A stretch of DNA of 35,274 nucleotides from CAVPDE01 sp964580575 (GTDB lineage Bacteria > Desulfobacterota > DSM-4660 > Desulfatiglandales > HGW-15): contig CAZOLJ010000049.1 in NCBI GenBank assembly GCA_964580575.1, positions 1-35,274 of the forward strand, written 5' to 3'. The position numbers and the translations under genes are program-made. The notes beneath the pieces are model-generated. The model did no database searches. It was not told the DNA's origin and saw only the letters and a program-made list of their open reading frames with translations. This document shows, one piece after another, positions 1 to 7,670 of this stretch (position 1 is its first letter; every line of letters starts with the position of its first letter).

Positions 1-113
1 TATCCCCCGTAGTACCGGCACCCGGCGGCAATCGCCCCTTCCGTGGCAGCCTCATTGCCGGAAAAATAATAACTCCCCGCAGGGAGTGTGCTCTCTATTT
101 CCATAGCCGACAT
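1..113 (-). CDS. 2-oxoacid:ferredoxin oxidoreductase alpha subunit, N-terminal fragment (KorA-like)
   Basis: Only the first 37 codons lie in the window; the gene runs off the left edge. Reading leftward from an ATG at 113 gives a protein containing GNEAATEGAIAAGCRYYGG. This matches the conserved opening of the alpha subunit of 2-oxoglutarate (or related 2-oxoacid) ferredoxin oxidoreductases, the GNEA..EGA..AGCR thiamine-enzyme domain I signature. These cytoplasmic enzymes decarboxylate 2-oxoacids to acyl-CoA and reduce ferredoxin, and are typical of anaerobes. A purine-rich stretch (GGTGAAGAG) just before the ATG may be the ribosome site; a second in-frame ATG lies at 104. No ferredoxin gene is visible directly upstream, although korD often precedes korA. 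Substrate specificity cannot be judged from this fragment. Confidence 0.75.
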   Translation of the reverse strand, partial: MSAMEIESTLPAGSYYFSGNEAATEGAIAAGCRYYGG

Positions 114-503
114 CTCTTCACCCGAGCTTTGCTTTAACCTCAACCACCATAGAGGATTACGCTACGGCCGTCAAGGGATAACGAAAACAGGCCTGTTCCC
201 GCGAAAGAACGAAGCTGGAAGAGTCATGGCCTTCTGCAGCCATTCCCGGTAATCGGCAAGGGCGGGAAAGCGCTCCCGCGCTGGCTTGAGAGTGTGGGAA
301 TGAAAGCTCCAAAGCCCATGCGATGCTTCAGCCTGGAGCTGGGGATTTGCCGACAGCCGGGATCGGAAACCCCTAGATCGAGGTTGACAGGCACCCTCCA
401 ATGTCATTATGCTTTAATCTTACGTAACGCATTGTAAGAACCGGCCTGGGCGGATCGATGATCGAAATTCAGTCTTCATCGCAAGGTATGGAAAGGAGGT
501 CCC
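114..503. other. Divergent intergenic region
   Basis: About 390 bp separates the divergent korA-like gene and the saccharopine-dehydrogenase-like gene. No convincing gene is seen. A 78-codon minus-strand frame at 171-407 has no ribosome site and no recognisable family. The region must hold both promoters, but no clear -35/-10 pair stood out. The only strong signal is the AAAGGAGGT ribosome site just before 504. Confidence 0.5.
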
Positions 504-1598
504 ATGAGCGCACGAATCAGGTCCGTCTTTGTTTTGGGTCTCGGCAAGGTGGGTTCCATGGTGGGAACCCTGCTTCACGAAACCGGTTTTGGGGTAACCG
601 GGGCCGACTGCACGGATTTGGCGGGATTCCCCTTCCCCACCATGAAGCTGGATCTCACCGTTGCTGGGCAGTTGCCAGAGAAGATGAAGGGGTTTGATGC
701 GGTCCTGTCCTGTCTTCCTTATCACCTTAATGTCCGGGTCGCTTCCGCCGCCCATGAGGCGGGTATCCATTATTTTGACCTCACCGAGGATGTGCCCACC
801 ACAAAGGCAATCCTTCGAATGAGCGAGACGGCCCGAGGGGTCATGGCCCCCCAGTGCGGTCTCGCGCCGGGCTTCATCGCGATCGTCGGTGCGTCTCTGG
901 CGGAGAACTTCAGCAGAATCCGAAGCATCAAGCTGCGCGTCGGAGCGCTCCCCCAAAATCCGACGGGACTGCTGGGCTATGCTTTCAACTGGTCGTCTGA
1001 AGGGGTCGTGAACGAGTACTTGAACGACTGTGAGGTGATCGAAGACGGGGTGCACAAGTGGGTGTCCCCTCTGGAATGGCTCGAAACGCTGGTGATTCAC
1101 GGCGTCCAGCTGGAAGCCTTCACCACCTCCGGAGGCCTCGGCACCATGTGCGATACCTACCTGGGCCGCGTGGAGAACCTGGACTACAAGACCATCCGCT
1201 ACCCCGGCCATGCAAGCCTGATGAACTTCTTTTTCCATGAACTGCTCATGCGCAAGGATCGGAAGAGAGCCGGAGAGATTCTCGTTCATGCCAAGCCGCC
1301 GGTGACGGAAGATATCGTCTACATCCACGTTTCCACGGAAGGATGGAAAGGGGAAACGCTCCTGCGCGACGAGTTTGTCAGGGCTTACCTGCCCGTTGAA
1401 ATCGCGGGCAAACCGTGGCGTGCCATTTCCTGGACCACGGCCGCTTCCGCCTGTGCGGTGGTGGAAATGGTGAACAACGGGTCCCTGCCCGCCAAGGGAT
1501 TCCTGAAACAAGAGGAAATTCCTCTTCAGGCATTCCTTAAAACAAGCAACGGTCGCCTCTATGCAGGCGAACCCCACGGCGGCAAGCTGGAAGGCTGA
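504..1598 (+). CDS. Saccharopine dehydrogenase-like / lysine 6-dehydrogenase-like oxidoreductase
   Basis: 364 residues. The N-terminus holds a Rossmann dinucleotide motif GLGKVGSMVG (about residues 12-21) followed by the acidic GADCTD strand. Next comes VLSCLPYHLNV, the usual saccharopine-dehydrogenase NAD(P) domain pattern, and then APGFIAIVGASL, which begins the C-terminal catalytic domain. The length matches short bacterial members (lysine 6-dehydrogenase, carboxynorspermidine-dehydrogenase-like) that oxidise or reductively form a secondary amine or amino acid in the cytoplasm. The start is well supported by AAAGGAGGTCCC before the ATG. It stands alone on the plus strand and converges with the aldo/keto reductase gene 7 bp away. 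The family is clear; the actual substrate is not. Confidence 0.8.
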   Translation: MSARIRSVFVLGLGKVGSMVGTLLHETGFGVTGADCTDLAGFPFPTMKLDLTVAGQLPEKMKGFDAVLSCLPYHLNVRVASAAHEAGIHYFDLTEDVPTTKAILRMSETARGVMAPQCGLAPGFIAIVGASLAENFSRIRSIKLRVGALPQNPTGLLGYAFNWSSEGVVNEYLNDCEVIEDGVHKWVSPLEWLETLVIHGVQLEAFTTSGGLGTMCDTYLGRVENLDYKTIRYPGHASLMNFFFHELLMRKDRKRAGEILVHAKPPVTEDIVYIHVSTEGWKGETLLRDEFVRAYLPVEIAGKPWRAISWTTAASACAVVEMVNNGSLPAKGFLKQEEIPLQAFLKTSNGRLYAGEPHGGKLEG

Positions 1599-1605
1599 AG
1601 GCAGG

Positions 1606-2421
1606 CTAGAACCTGAATGTGAATCGTGAACTGGCCTTGTGCACAACCTGGCCGAACTCCCTGATCCAGTGCATTTCTTCGTGTGACAAAGGACCTCTTT
1701 CCCTCACAGATTGAAGGTTCTCCTGGAGTTGCCGGCGGCTCTTGGGGCCTGTGAGCACCACGTCCACGTGGGGATTGGAGAGGCAGAAGCGGTAGCAGTC
1801 CCCTGCACTCATAACGGGTTTATCCCAACCCTTTGGCCGTTTGAGCAGGCCGCCCCATCGCGTGGCGGTGTATGCAACAATGGCCGGCCGGCCTTTTGCG
1901 AGATGGGGGAAGATATCCTGTTCAGCGCTCGGGTGAGCCGCATTGTAGCGGATCATCAGCATGTCCAGCGGGGAATCGGAGGCGAGTCTGCCCGCCCGTT
2001 TCCGGTCGTGCATGCTCGCCCCAATGGCCCGAACCATGCCTGACTCCCGGAGAGACACCAGGGTGTTGATGGTGGACTCGGTCCACGCACTCGTGCGGCC
2101 CAGCCAGAAGAGCTGATACACGTCAAGGTAGTCTGTGCCGAGCTTTTTGAGCAATCGTTCACAGTTGCGCCTGACACTCCCGCCAAAATACCCGATAGGC
2201 GGCCCAGAAGCGAGTACGATGGATTCCCGGTCACGTTTCAGGGCCGCTTTAAGCGACTTCGTCACCTTTCGCGCGTTGGGAGTCCAAAAGACATAGTTGA
2301 CGCCTTGTTCCAGCGCCCACTCCAAATCCTCACCGTCAACGCCGTAGTTGGCCGCTAAACCGAGCCGGAACACCCTCTTCCTAAAGCCGGGCACATCCCG
2401 ATGCAGAAAATCATTGATCAT
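1606..2421 (-). CDS. Aldo/keto reductase-fold protein lacking the catalytic tetrad
   Basis: 271 residues with the aldo/keto reductase barrel pattern: LGTDYLDVYQLFWLG, GMVRAIGASMHDR, and a C-terminal VDVVLTGPKSRRQLQENL cofactor-binding section. The residues that normally form the active site are missing. The GxxxFDTA..YG segment reads GVNYVFWTPNA, the Lys strand reads IVLASGPP, and the His position in LYQLH reads VYQLFW. Either this is a reductase subfamily with changed chemistry or a pseudoenzyme that only binds cofactor or ligand. Its start overlaps the stop of the DUF4143 ATPase gene (ATGA), so the two are translationally coupled. No function can be assigned beyond the fold. Confidence 0.8.
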   Translation of the reverse strand: MINDFLHRDVPGFRKRVFRLGLAANYGVDGEDLEWALEQGVNYVFWTPNARKVTKSLKAALKRDRESIVLASGPPIGYFGGSVRRNCERLLKKLGTDYLDVYQLFWLGRTSAWTESTINTLVSLRESGMVRAIGASMHDRKRAGRLASDSPLDMLMIRYNAAHPSAEQDIFPHLAKGRPAIVAYTATRWGGLLKRPKGWDKPVMSAGDCYRFCLSNPHVDVVLTGPKSRRQLQENLQSVRERGPLSHEEMHWIREFGQVVHKASSRFTFRF

Positions 2422-3584
2422 GACGCTGAACTCTTTTTTGCAATCTGTTCAAAGAAGAGTTCAGCCGCCTCTCTGAAAAAGTCCGTGATAGGGATGAAAT
2501 CTATCCGCTCCTCGTGGCAGCGATCGGTGCCGCCGTAAAGGAGAAACGCTGCGGCCTTCGGATATTCAGCCAGAAACGCTTTGAGCCCTGCCACGTCATC
2601 CTCTCTCACGCGGTTTGCCTTGGTGACTTCGATAGCAAAGAAGGTCCCTTCCCCATACAGGATGAAGTCCACTTCCATGTTGCTGGCCGATCTCCAGTAG
2701 TAGATCTGATACCGTTTCCTCAAATACGAGCCAAGGGCTGTCAATTCCTGGAGTACTAGGGTCTCCAAGGCAGGCCCTGTGGTCTCCCCGTCAGCCTCGA
2801 GCGGGCCAAGGGGTCGCAGCGTCCTAAAGAGGCCCGCATCAAAGAAATAGAACTTCGGATGCGCGTGGGTTCTTCTTTTGGTTCTCTTTTGAAAGATCGG
2901 GATACGGTATCCGATCTGGAGATCGTTCAGGATGTCGAAGTATCCCTCGACCGTTTTGCGAGGGACGGCACAGTCCCGTGACACGGTAGAGACATTCAAG
3001 ACCGAGCCTTGGGAGAAGCTGGCGCTTTCGAGAAAGCGACTGAAGGCTCCAATATTGCGTATCAGGCTCTCCTGCGCAATCTCTTCCTGCAGATAGACTT
3101 GAATGTAGCTCTCAAGAAAATCCCGCGGATCTTTCGACTGATAGGCCAATGGGATCAGGCCGTGTACGAGTGCCCTTTGCAGGTCAAAATCGCCTTTCAG
3201 TTCAGCAGCCGTCAGCGGGTACATCCGGAGAGTCAGCGCCCTTCCGCCCAGCAGATTGACACCCCCCCGGCGGAGTTTTCGAGAACTCGATCCAGTCAGA
3301 ATGAATTTGACTCCTCTTCTCTCGATCAGCCGGTGGACTTCATCCAGCAAAGGAGGGATTTTCTGGATCTCATCAATAATTACCCAGTCGGAGAACCTGT
3401 CGGGAATCATTTTTTCAAGGCGGTCAGGTTGAGCGGTCAGTCTGTTGAAGGTAGAGGCCTTCAGGAGATCGACGAGCAGGCCTGAGGGAAACTCTTCTTG
3501 CACCCAGGTGGATTTTCCCGTGGACCTAGGGCCGAACAGGAAAAAGGATTTGTCCTTTGGATAGGATAAGATTCTGGCGTACAT
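2418..3584 (-). CDS. AAA-type ATPase with DUF4143 domain
   Basis: 388 residues. Walker A is FGPRSTGKST (about residues 18-27) and Walker B is VIIDEIQKIP, followed by the sensor-like LTGSSSRKLRR. The C-terminal half is the DUF4143 nuclease-like region (NMEVDFILYGEGTFFAIEVTKA), which keeps a PD-(D/E)xK-like D...E-x-(T/K) pattern. Such proteins occur in many copies in anaerobic bacteria and archaea and their role is unsettled; ideas include toxin-antitoxin-like or defence ATPases. An exact inverted repeat straddles the TATAAA-like box just upstream, suggesting autoregulation. It is coupled by ATGA overlap to the degenerate aldo/keto reductase. The family call is firm, the biological role unknown. 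Confidence 0.88.
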   Translation of the reverse strand: MYARILSYPKDKSFFLFGPRSTGKSTWVQEEFPSGLLVDLLKASTFNRLTAQPDRLEKMIPDRFSDWVIIDEIQKIPPLLDEVHRLIERRGVKFILTGSSSRKLRRGGVNLLGGRALTLRMYPLTAAELKGDFDLQRALVHGLIPLAYQSKDPRDFLESYIQVYLQEEIAQESLIRNIGAFSRFLESASFSQGSVLNVSTVSRDCAVPRKTVEGYFDILNDLQIGYRIPIFQKRTKRRTHAHPKFYFFDAGLFRTLRPLGPLEADGETTGPALETLVLQELTALGSYLRKRYQIYYWRSASNMEVDFILYGEGTFFAIEVTKANRVREDDVAGLKAFLAEYPKAAAFLLYGGTDRCHEERIDFIPITDFFREAAELFFEQIAKKSSAS

Positions 3585-3585
3585 C

Positions 3586-3612
3586 CCGCCATTTTATACC
3601 AAAAAATGGCGG
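3586..3612. promoter_or_regulatory. Inverted repeat at the DUF4143 ATPase promoter (possible operator)
   Basis: CCGCCATTTT (3586-3595) and AAAATGGCGG (3603-3612) are exact reverse complements separated by 7 bp. On the minus strand the intervening sequence reads ...GGTATAAAATGG, so a TATAAA-like -10 box is embedded in the repeat, and the repeat ends 1 bp before the ATG at 3584. This fits an operator for autoregulation or a structured leader. The symmetry is seen; the regulatory role is inferred. Confidence 0.45.
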
Positions 3613-3739
3613 CGTCAATGCCAAAGTTCCGGGGGACACAGAGAGGGTGACAGTGAGGATCATCGTGTTGCGGTCGGCGAGGACTGCTCGACCTGGCGCC
3701 AGCCCCATGCAAAAGCGTGAACAGCTTTTTCAAACGGGT

Positions 3740-4771
3740 CTACTTCTTTTGAATCTCCAGGTCATTCACGATGCCGCACAGCAAGGACCTCAGGGAGCCG
3801 TCGGATAGGAACTTCTCCGCCTCCTTGTCTCCTCGCAGGGTGGCGTCAAAAAAAAGGAGGGTCGCGGCGCGGACCAGAGGCTGTGCATCGGCGCGTGAAC
3901 TGGACGGCAAAGACCTCTGGCCTGAACCGTTCGAGTCCGAAAACCCAAGATGGTCGGCATTGGCCAGCCAGACAAAAATCTTGCCTCCGGGCGGTAGCAG
4001 TTCGAAAAAGCGCCGGCGGTGCTCAGGAGGCGCGCCTTGCTGTTTGTCGCGAGACCCTGTGATTCCGAGCAAAGGCGTCTTGACGCTCGCGTAGCTGGTC
4101 TCTAGGAAGAATGGTTCACCCGGGCCCTGAGGGGAAAGGGCCACTCCTGCAGCCACGCGGGGATCACTGAGATCAGGCCCGAGGCCTTTGCCGGGGGAAA
4201 CAGGAGGCGTAAGCCAGTCAAGGGCGGGACGCGCTCCGCAGACCACGAGTGTGGTATAAGCGCCGAAAGAATGCCCCATAACTCCTACACGCCCAAGGTC
4301 CAAACGGCCCTTGAGCTCAGGGTGTGTCCGGTTCCATTCCTCGGCCATGTCCAGGGCAAAGCTGACGTCCTTGGGCCGTCCCAAGACCTCCGAGGAGCCG
4401 CGAGTCATGGCTTTCACGTTATCCATGAACCGGAGCCCTTCTTTCATCCGCTCCGTGTTGCTGCCCACGTGTTCGAGACAAAGCACCGCATAACCATGAC
4501 TGGCTAAGTGACTCGCCTGGGCGAAATTCGCATTCCAGTTTCCGCCCCCTCCGTGTGAGAAAACCACAACGGGCCACTTTCCCTGCTGTTGAGGAACGTG
4601 AACCTTTATAGGGACACGCCGACCCTCACGCTGTTCATCTTTGAGGTCAGGAAACTCGATGGTCGTCACGGTCAATGCTCCCGGCTGGTCCGGCATGCCC
4701 GATGGAGCTGCCCAAAGGGGAAGCGTTTGCAGGCACACAAACAAGACGGTTGTCTGGAAAAAGGACCTCAT
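3740..4771 (-). CDS. Secreted alpha/beta hydrolase (dienelactone hydrolase / PAF-acetylhydrolase-like)
   Basis: 343 residues from the ATG at 4771, which has GGAGAG five bases upstream; a TTG 15 bp further up is less likely. The N-terminus (RSFFQTTVLFVCLQTLPLWAA) is a signal peptide, so export is expected. The fold signals are an oxyanion region VVVFSHGGGGN, the nucleophile elbow GHSFGAYT, an acid candidate in GITGSRD and a His in NADHLGF. This order matches the alpha/beta hydrolase family in which dienelactone hydrolase and PAF acetylhydrolase relatives act on esters. The gene lies downstream of the FAD oxidoreductase gene with about 106 bp between them. The substrate is unknown. Confidence 0.82.
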   Translation of the reverse strand: MRSFFQTTVLFVCLQTLPLWAAPSGMPDQPGALTVTTIEFPDLKDEQREGRRVPIKVHVPQQQGKWPVVVFSHGGGGNWNANFAQASHLASHGYAVLCLEHVGSNTERMKEGLRFMDNVKAMTRGSSEVLGRPKDVSFALDMAEEWNRTHPELKGRLDLGRVGVMGHSFGAYTTLVVCGARPALDWLTPPVSPGKGLGPDLSDPRVAAGVALSPQGPGEPFFLETSYASVKTPLLGITGSRDKQQGAPPEHRRRFFELLPPGGKIFVWLANADHLGFSDSNGSGQRSLPSSSRADAQPLVRAATLLFFDATLRGDKEAEKFLSDGSLRSLLCGIVNDLEIQKK

Positions 4772-4793
4772 GACGCTCTCCGACAACTAGCTC

Positions 4794-4814
4794 CCCCTCC
4801 CCAGGTGGGAGGGG
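4794..4814. repeat. GC-rich palindrome between oxidoreductase and hydrolase genes
   Basis: CCCCTCCC (4794-4801) and GGGAGGGG (4807-4814) form a perfect 8-bp stem with a 5-base loop. A further GGGGAGGG copy follows at about 4820. The composition resembles the longer palindrome at 27904-27945, suggesting one dispersed family. It could act as an mRNA processing or termination element between the two minus-strand genes, but no T-run follows. Confidence 0.5.
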
Positions 4815-4877
4815 ATAAAGGGGAGGGACTTATATACTTATCAGACAGCATCTCACGATTTGCTTTTGAACCAGCGC

Positions 4878-6050
4878 CTAGACGATCCCCCCTTCGCTCA
4901 AGGGTTTGTTCTCAAGGACCCGGAGAGGAGTGAAAATGGAAAGGTCCAGTGCGGGCTTCATCCCCAGGATGAGTTCGGAGATGTAGCGTCCCACCGCCGG
5001 TCCCTGCTGGAGGCCGTGACCGGAAAACCCGTTGGCGAGGTAAAAGCCTTTCAGCTCAGGCCACTCGCCGAGGATGGCGTTGCTGTCCAGGGTGTTGACG
5101 GCGTAAAGGCCGGCCCACCCTCTCACGACTTTGAGCGTGTCAAAGGCAGGCACAAACTCTGCAAGGGACGGCCAGATCCGATCGGTGAACCGCTTCCGAT
5201 CCCAACTGAAATCAAACCCTACCGGATCATCGTCAAAGGACCACCCCAGCAGGATAAGGTTTCCCGTCTCCGTTCGGAAATAAAGACCTGAAGGGAGGAT
5301 GGTCAGGGGAAGAGGGCCCTGCGGTTTGACTGTTGTATCCAACGCATAGACTTCTCGCTTCACCGGCTGCACAGGGATCTGAACACCGGCACTTCCCGCC
5401 ACCAGGCTGGCCCAGGCTCCGGCGCAGTTGACAACGACCTTGGAAGAAAGATCTGCTCCGGATGCCAACCAAACCCCGCTGACCTCTTTGCCTTTGACCA
5501 GCACCTGGGTCACTTCGTCTTTGATGTACTCCGCACCCTGAGACCGCGCTTTGGCCTTGTAACCCATGAGCACCGCGTAGGCGTCCAGGTGACCGTCCTC
5601 GGGGCCGAAGGTCCCTCCCACATAGGGCGTAGCATCATAGAGAGGGTAGTGCTCCTTGATCTCGCTAGGCGACCACCAGTCCACCGGACACCCCATTGAC
5701 TTCTGCAAGTCCAGTGCTTTTTCCGCCACACCCCGGCTCTTCTCGTCCACGAGGAATAGATTTCCCTCGCGATGAAAAGCGATGCTCGGCTTGTCCTCAT
5801 CCACCGCCATCTCTTCTTCAAATCGATCGAGGACCTCAAAGGCATACTGGGAGACCTGGACATTCTGCTTGAGGCTGAATTGGATCCGAATATTCGCCAT
5901 GGAAAGGGTTGTGGACGCTCTTTCATAGGTGGGGTCCCTCTCCACCACGGCTACGTTGAGATTCGGTTCCATTTTCGTTAAGTAGTAAGCGGTGGAGGCC
6001 CCCATGATGCCTCCACCTACAATGATTACATCGTAATAGGTTCTGGACAC
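4878..6050 (-). CDS. DAO-family FAD-dependent oxidoreductase (sarcosine/dimethylglycine oxidase-like)
   Basis: 390 residues from a GTG at 6050 with AAGGAGAGAAA upstream. The FAD motif is VIIVGGGIMGASTAYYL at the N-terminus, followed by the acidic VVERD strand. VVNCAGAWA and the C-terminal GFYLANGFSGHGLQQGPAVG are typical of the D-amino-acid oxidase / glycine oxidase / FOXRED1 group, which oxidises secondary or tertiary amines such as sarcosine, dimethylglycine or D-amino acids. The gene is divergent from the MttB-corrinoid operon 165 bp away. A tempting inference is that it handles a demethylated amine from that pathway. The family is firm, the substrate inferred. Confidence 0.85.
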   Translation of the reverse strand: MSRTYYDVIIVGGGIMGASTAYYLTKMEPNLNVAVVERDPTYERASTTLSMANIRIQFSLKQNVQVSQYAFEVLDRFEEEMAVDEDKPSIAFHREGNLFLVDEKSRGVAEKALDLQKSMGCPVDWWSPSEIKEHYPLYDATPYVGGTFGPEDGHLDAYAVLMGYKAKARSQGAEYIKDEVTQVLVKGKEVSGVWLASGADLSSKVVVNCAGAWASLVAGSAGVQIPVQPVKREVYALDTTVKPQGPLPLTILPSGLYFRTETGNLILLGWSFDDDPVGFDFSWDRKRFTDRIWPSLAEFVPAFDTLKVVRGWAGLYAVNTLDSNAILGEWPELKGFYLANGFSGHGLQQGPAVGRYISELILGMKPALDLSIFTPLRVLENKPLSEGGIV

Positions 6051-6073
6051 TTTCTCTCCTTGTCTCTCCGAGA

Positions 6074-6101
6074 ACTCAATCCCCGACGCTCAATGCTCAA
6101 T
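6074..6101. repeat. Short heptad-period repeat in the divergent promoter region
   Basis: ACTCAAT (6074), CCCCGAC (6081), GCTCAAT (6088) and GCTCAAT (6095) lie in one 7-bp register; the last two units are identical and the first differs by one base. This looks like a small member of the 7-bp-period repeats at 12081-12255 and 20377-20464, though with a different unit sequence. It sits upstream of both the FAD oxidoreductase and MttB operons. Confidence 0.5.
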
Positions 6102-6155
6102 GTTTCCCCTCATGGATAGCTCGAAGCGTCGACAGAGTCAACGGGCTTGTATTGC

Positions 6156-6184
6156 TTGACTCGAAAAAGGGCATTGGGTAACAT
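6156..6184 (+). promoter_or_regulatory. Putative sigma-70-type promoter of the MttB-corrinoid operon
   Basis: TTGACT (6156-6161), a 17-bp spacer and TAACAT (6179-6184) give a good housekeeping promoter match, about 32 bp before the ATG at 6216. An AGGGGGG ribosome site lies in between. The match is by eye; no transcription data are available. Confidence 0.55.
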
Positions 6185-6215
6185 GCGTGGATATTTCAGC
6201 TAGGGGGGTGCTCTT

Positions 6216-7670
6216 ATGCAAACAGGGTTGCACAGTCAATGCACACCACAGTTCAGACTGCTCGATGAAGCCCAGATCCTGAGAATCTATCAATCGGCCC
6301 TGAGAGTCCTGGATGAGGTGGGCGTAAGGGTTAATCTCAGCAAGGCGGTGGACATCCTGGCAGGGAACGGCGGCAGAGTGAAAGACAAGAACGTCGTGGA
6401 GATCCCCTCCTTTCTTGTGGAAGCCGCTGTCCAGTCGGCTCCTTCGAACGTGACCTTCTTCAACAGGAAGAAAGAGCCGGTCATGGAACTGGGGGGCAGG
6501 AGGATCTATTTCGGCACAGGTACGGATTTGCCCAAAACCGTGGACCTGGTCACCCGGGAGATCCGGGACACCAAGGCCGATGACATCGTGGCGAGCACAG
6601 TCATCAGTGATGCCGCACCCAACATCGATTTCATCGCCTCCTACGGACTGCCAAGGGACATCCCGCCCGGACTCCACTACATCCGCTGCTTTCAGCTCGA
6701 GGTGGAAAACAGCGTGAAGCCCATCTTCTTCACCGCCGGATCTCTCCAGGATCTCCAGGTCATTCTGGACATGGCCTCCGCCGTTGCAGGGAGCCGGCAG
6801 AATCTGGCGAAATGTCCCTTCCTGGTTCAGTATTCGGAGCCCACCTCGCCTCTCACCCATTCGGAAGAAGCCGTGTCCAAGCTCATCTGCTGCGCCGAGA
6901 ACAGGGTTCCCATCAACTACACCCCTGCCCTTCTGGCCGGCTCCACCGGCCCGGTGACTCTGGCAGGCGCACTCGCCGTTTCAGTGGCTGAGGCCCTCTC
7001 CGGTCTCGTGATCCACCAGCTCGCGAACAAAGGGGCGCCCATCATCACAGGCGTTGTGGCCACGGGCATGGACATGCTCAAGGCCACCATCTCCTACACG
7101 GCGCCTGAGTTCCGCCTCACCCACTCGGCTTACGCGGATCTTTTCCATTACCTCGGACTTCCCATCTGGGGAACAGCCGGGTGCAGCGACTCGCAGTTCC
7201 CGGATCTCCAGGCAGGCGCAGAGTACGGTTTCACCCTTCTCAACGCTGCGCTCGACGGCTGCAACCTGATCCATGACTGCGGATACATCGGCCAGGGGTT
7301 CGTGGCCTCTCCGGAGATGATCCTCTTTGCCGACGAAGTGATCGGCATGGTGAAGCGATACATGAGGGGATTTGAGATCGATGAGGAACATCTTGCCATG
7401 GACGTGATCCGCAAGGTCGGCCCGGGCGGCCACTTCCTGACCGAGAAGCACACCCTTGACCACTTCATGGCGGAGCACTGGCGGCCGACCCTCTTCAACC
7501 GGGAGAACCTGCCCAACTGGATCAAGAAGGGGAAAAAGACAGTGGATCAGAAACTGATTGAGAAAGCGCTTGAGATACTTAAGAATCACAAACCGGAACC
7601 AATGGATCGGGCAGCCAAGAGTAAACTGGATGCAATCTGGACCGAGGCAGAAAAGAAGATAAGGAGATGA
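6216..7670 (+). CDS. MttB-family (trimethylamine/quaternary amine) methyltransferase, non-pyrrolysine type
   Basis: 484 residues, the usual length of the COG5598 / MttB superfamily. The frame is open throughout with no internal amber codon, so it is a non-pyrrolysine member like the glycine betaine (MtgB), carnitine or proline betaine methyltransferases. Recognisable stretches include LRVLDEVGVRV near the N-terminus, FGTGTDLPKTVD, STGPVTLAGALA and GTAGCSDSQFPDLQAGAEYG. These enzymes demethylate a quaternary amine and methylate the Co(I) cofactor of a partner corrinoid protein in the cytoplasm. The partner is encoded next, overlapping by 4 bp (ATGA). The substrate cannot be read from sequence. 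Confidence 0.9.
   Translation: MQTGLHSQCTPQFRLLDEAQILRIYQSALRVLDEVGVRVNLSKAVDILAGNGGRVKDKNVVEIPSFLVEAAVQSAPSNVTFFNRKKEPVMELGGRRIYFGTGTDLPKTVDLVTREIRDTKADDIVASTVISDAAPNIDFIASYGLPRDIPPGLHYIRCFQLEVENSVKPIFFTAGSLQDLQVILDMASAVAGSRQNLAKCPFLVQYSEPTSPLTHSEEAVSKLICCAENRVPINYTPALLAGSTGPVTLAGALAVSVAEALSGLVIHQLANKGAPIITGVVATGMDMLKATISYTAPEFRLTHSAYADLFHYLGLPIWGTAGCSDSQFPDLQAGAEYGFTLLNAALDGCNLIHDCGYIGQGFVASPEMILFADEVIGMVKRYMRGFEIDEEHLAMDVIRKVGPGGHFLTEKHTLDHFMAEHWRPTLFNRENLPNWIKKGKKTVDQKLIEKALEILKNHKPEPMDRAAKSKLDAIWTEAEKKIRR

Noticed and set aside
171..407. Possible 78-codon minus-strand gene before the korA-like start
   Set aside because: No Shine-Dalgarno sequence, no known family and an unremarkable composition. 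Cannot be supported.
420..1646. Open frame of 408 codons on the minus strand
   Set aside because: It lies antisense to the saccharopine-dehydrogenase-like gene, which has clear motifs and an excellent ribosome site. The antisense product is His/Gly/Arg-rich with no recognisable domain.
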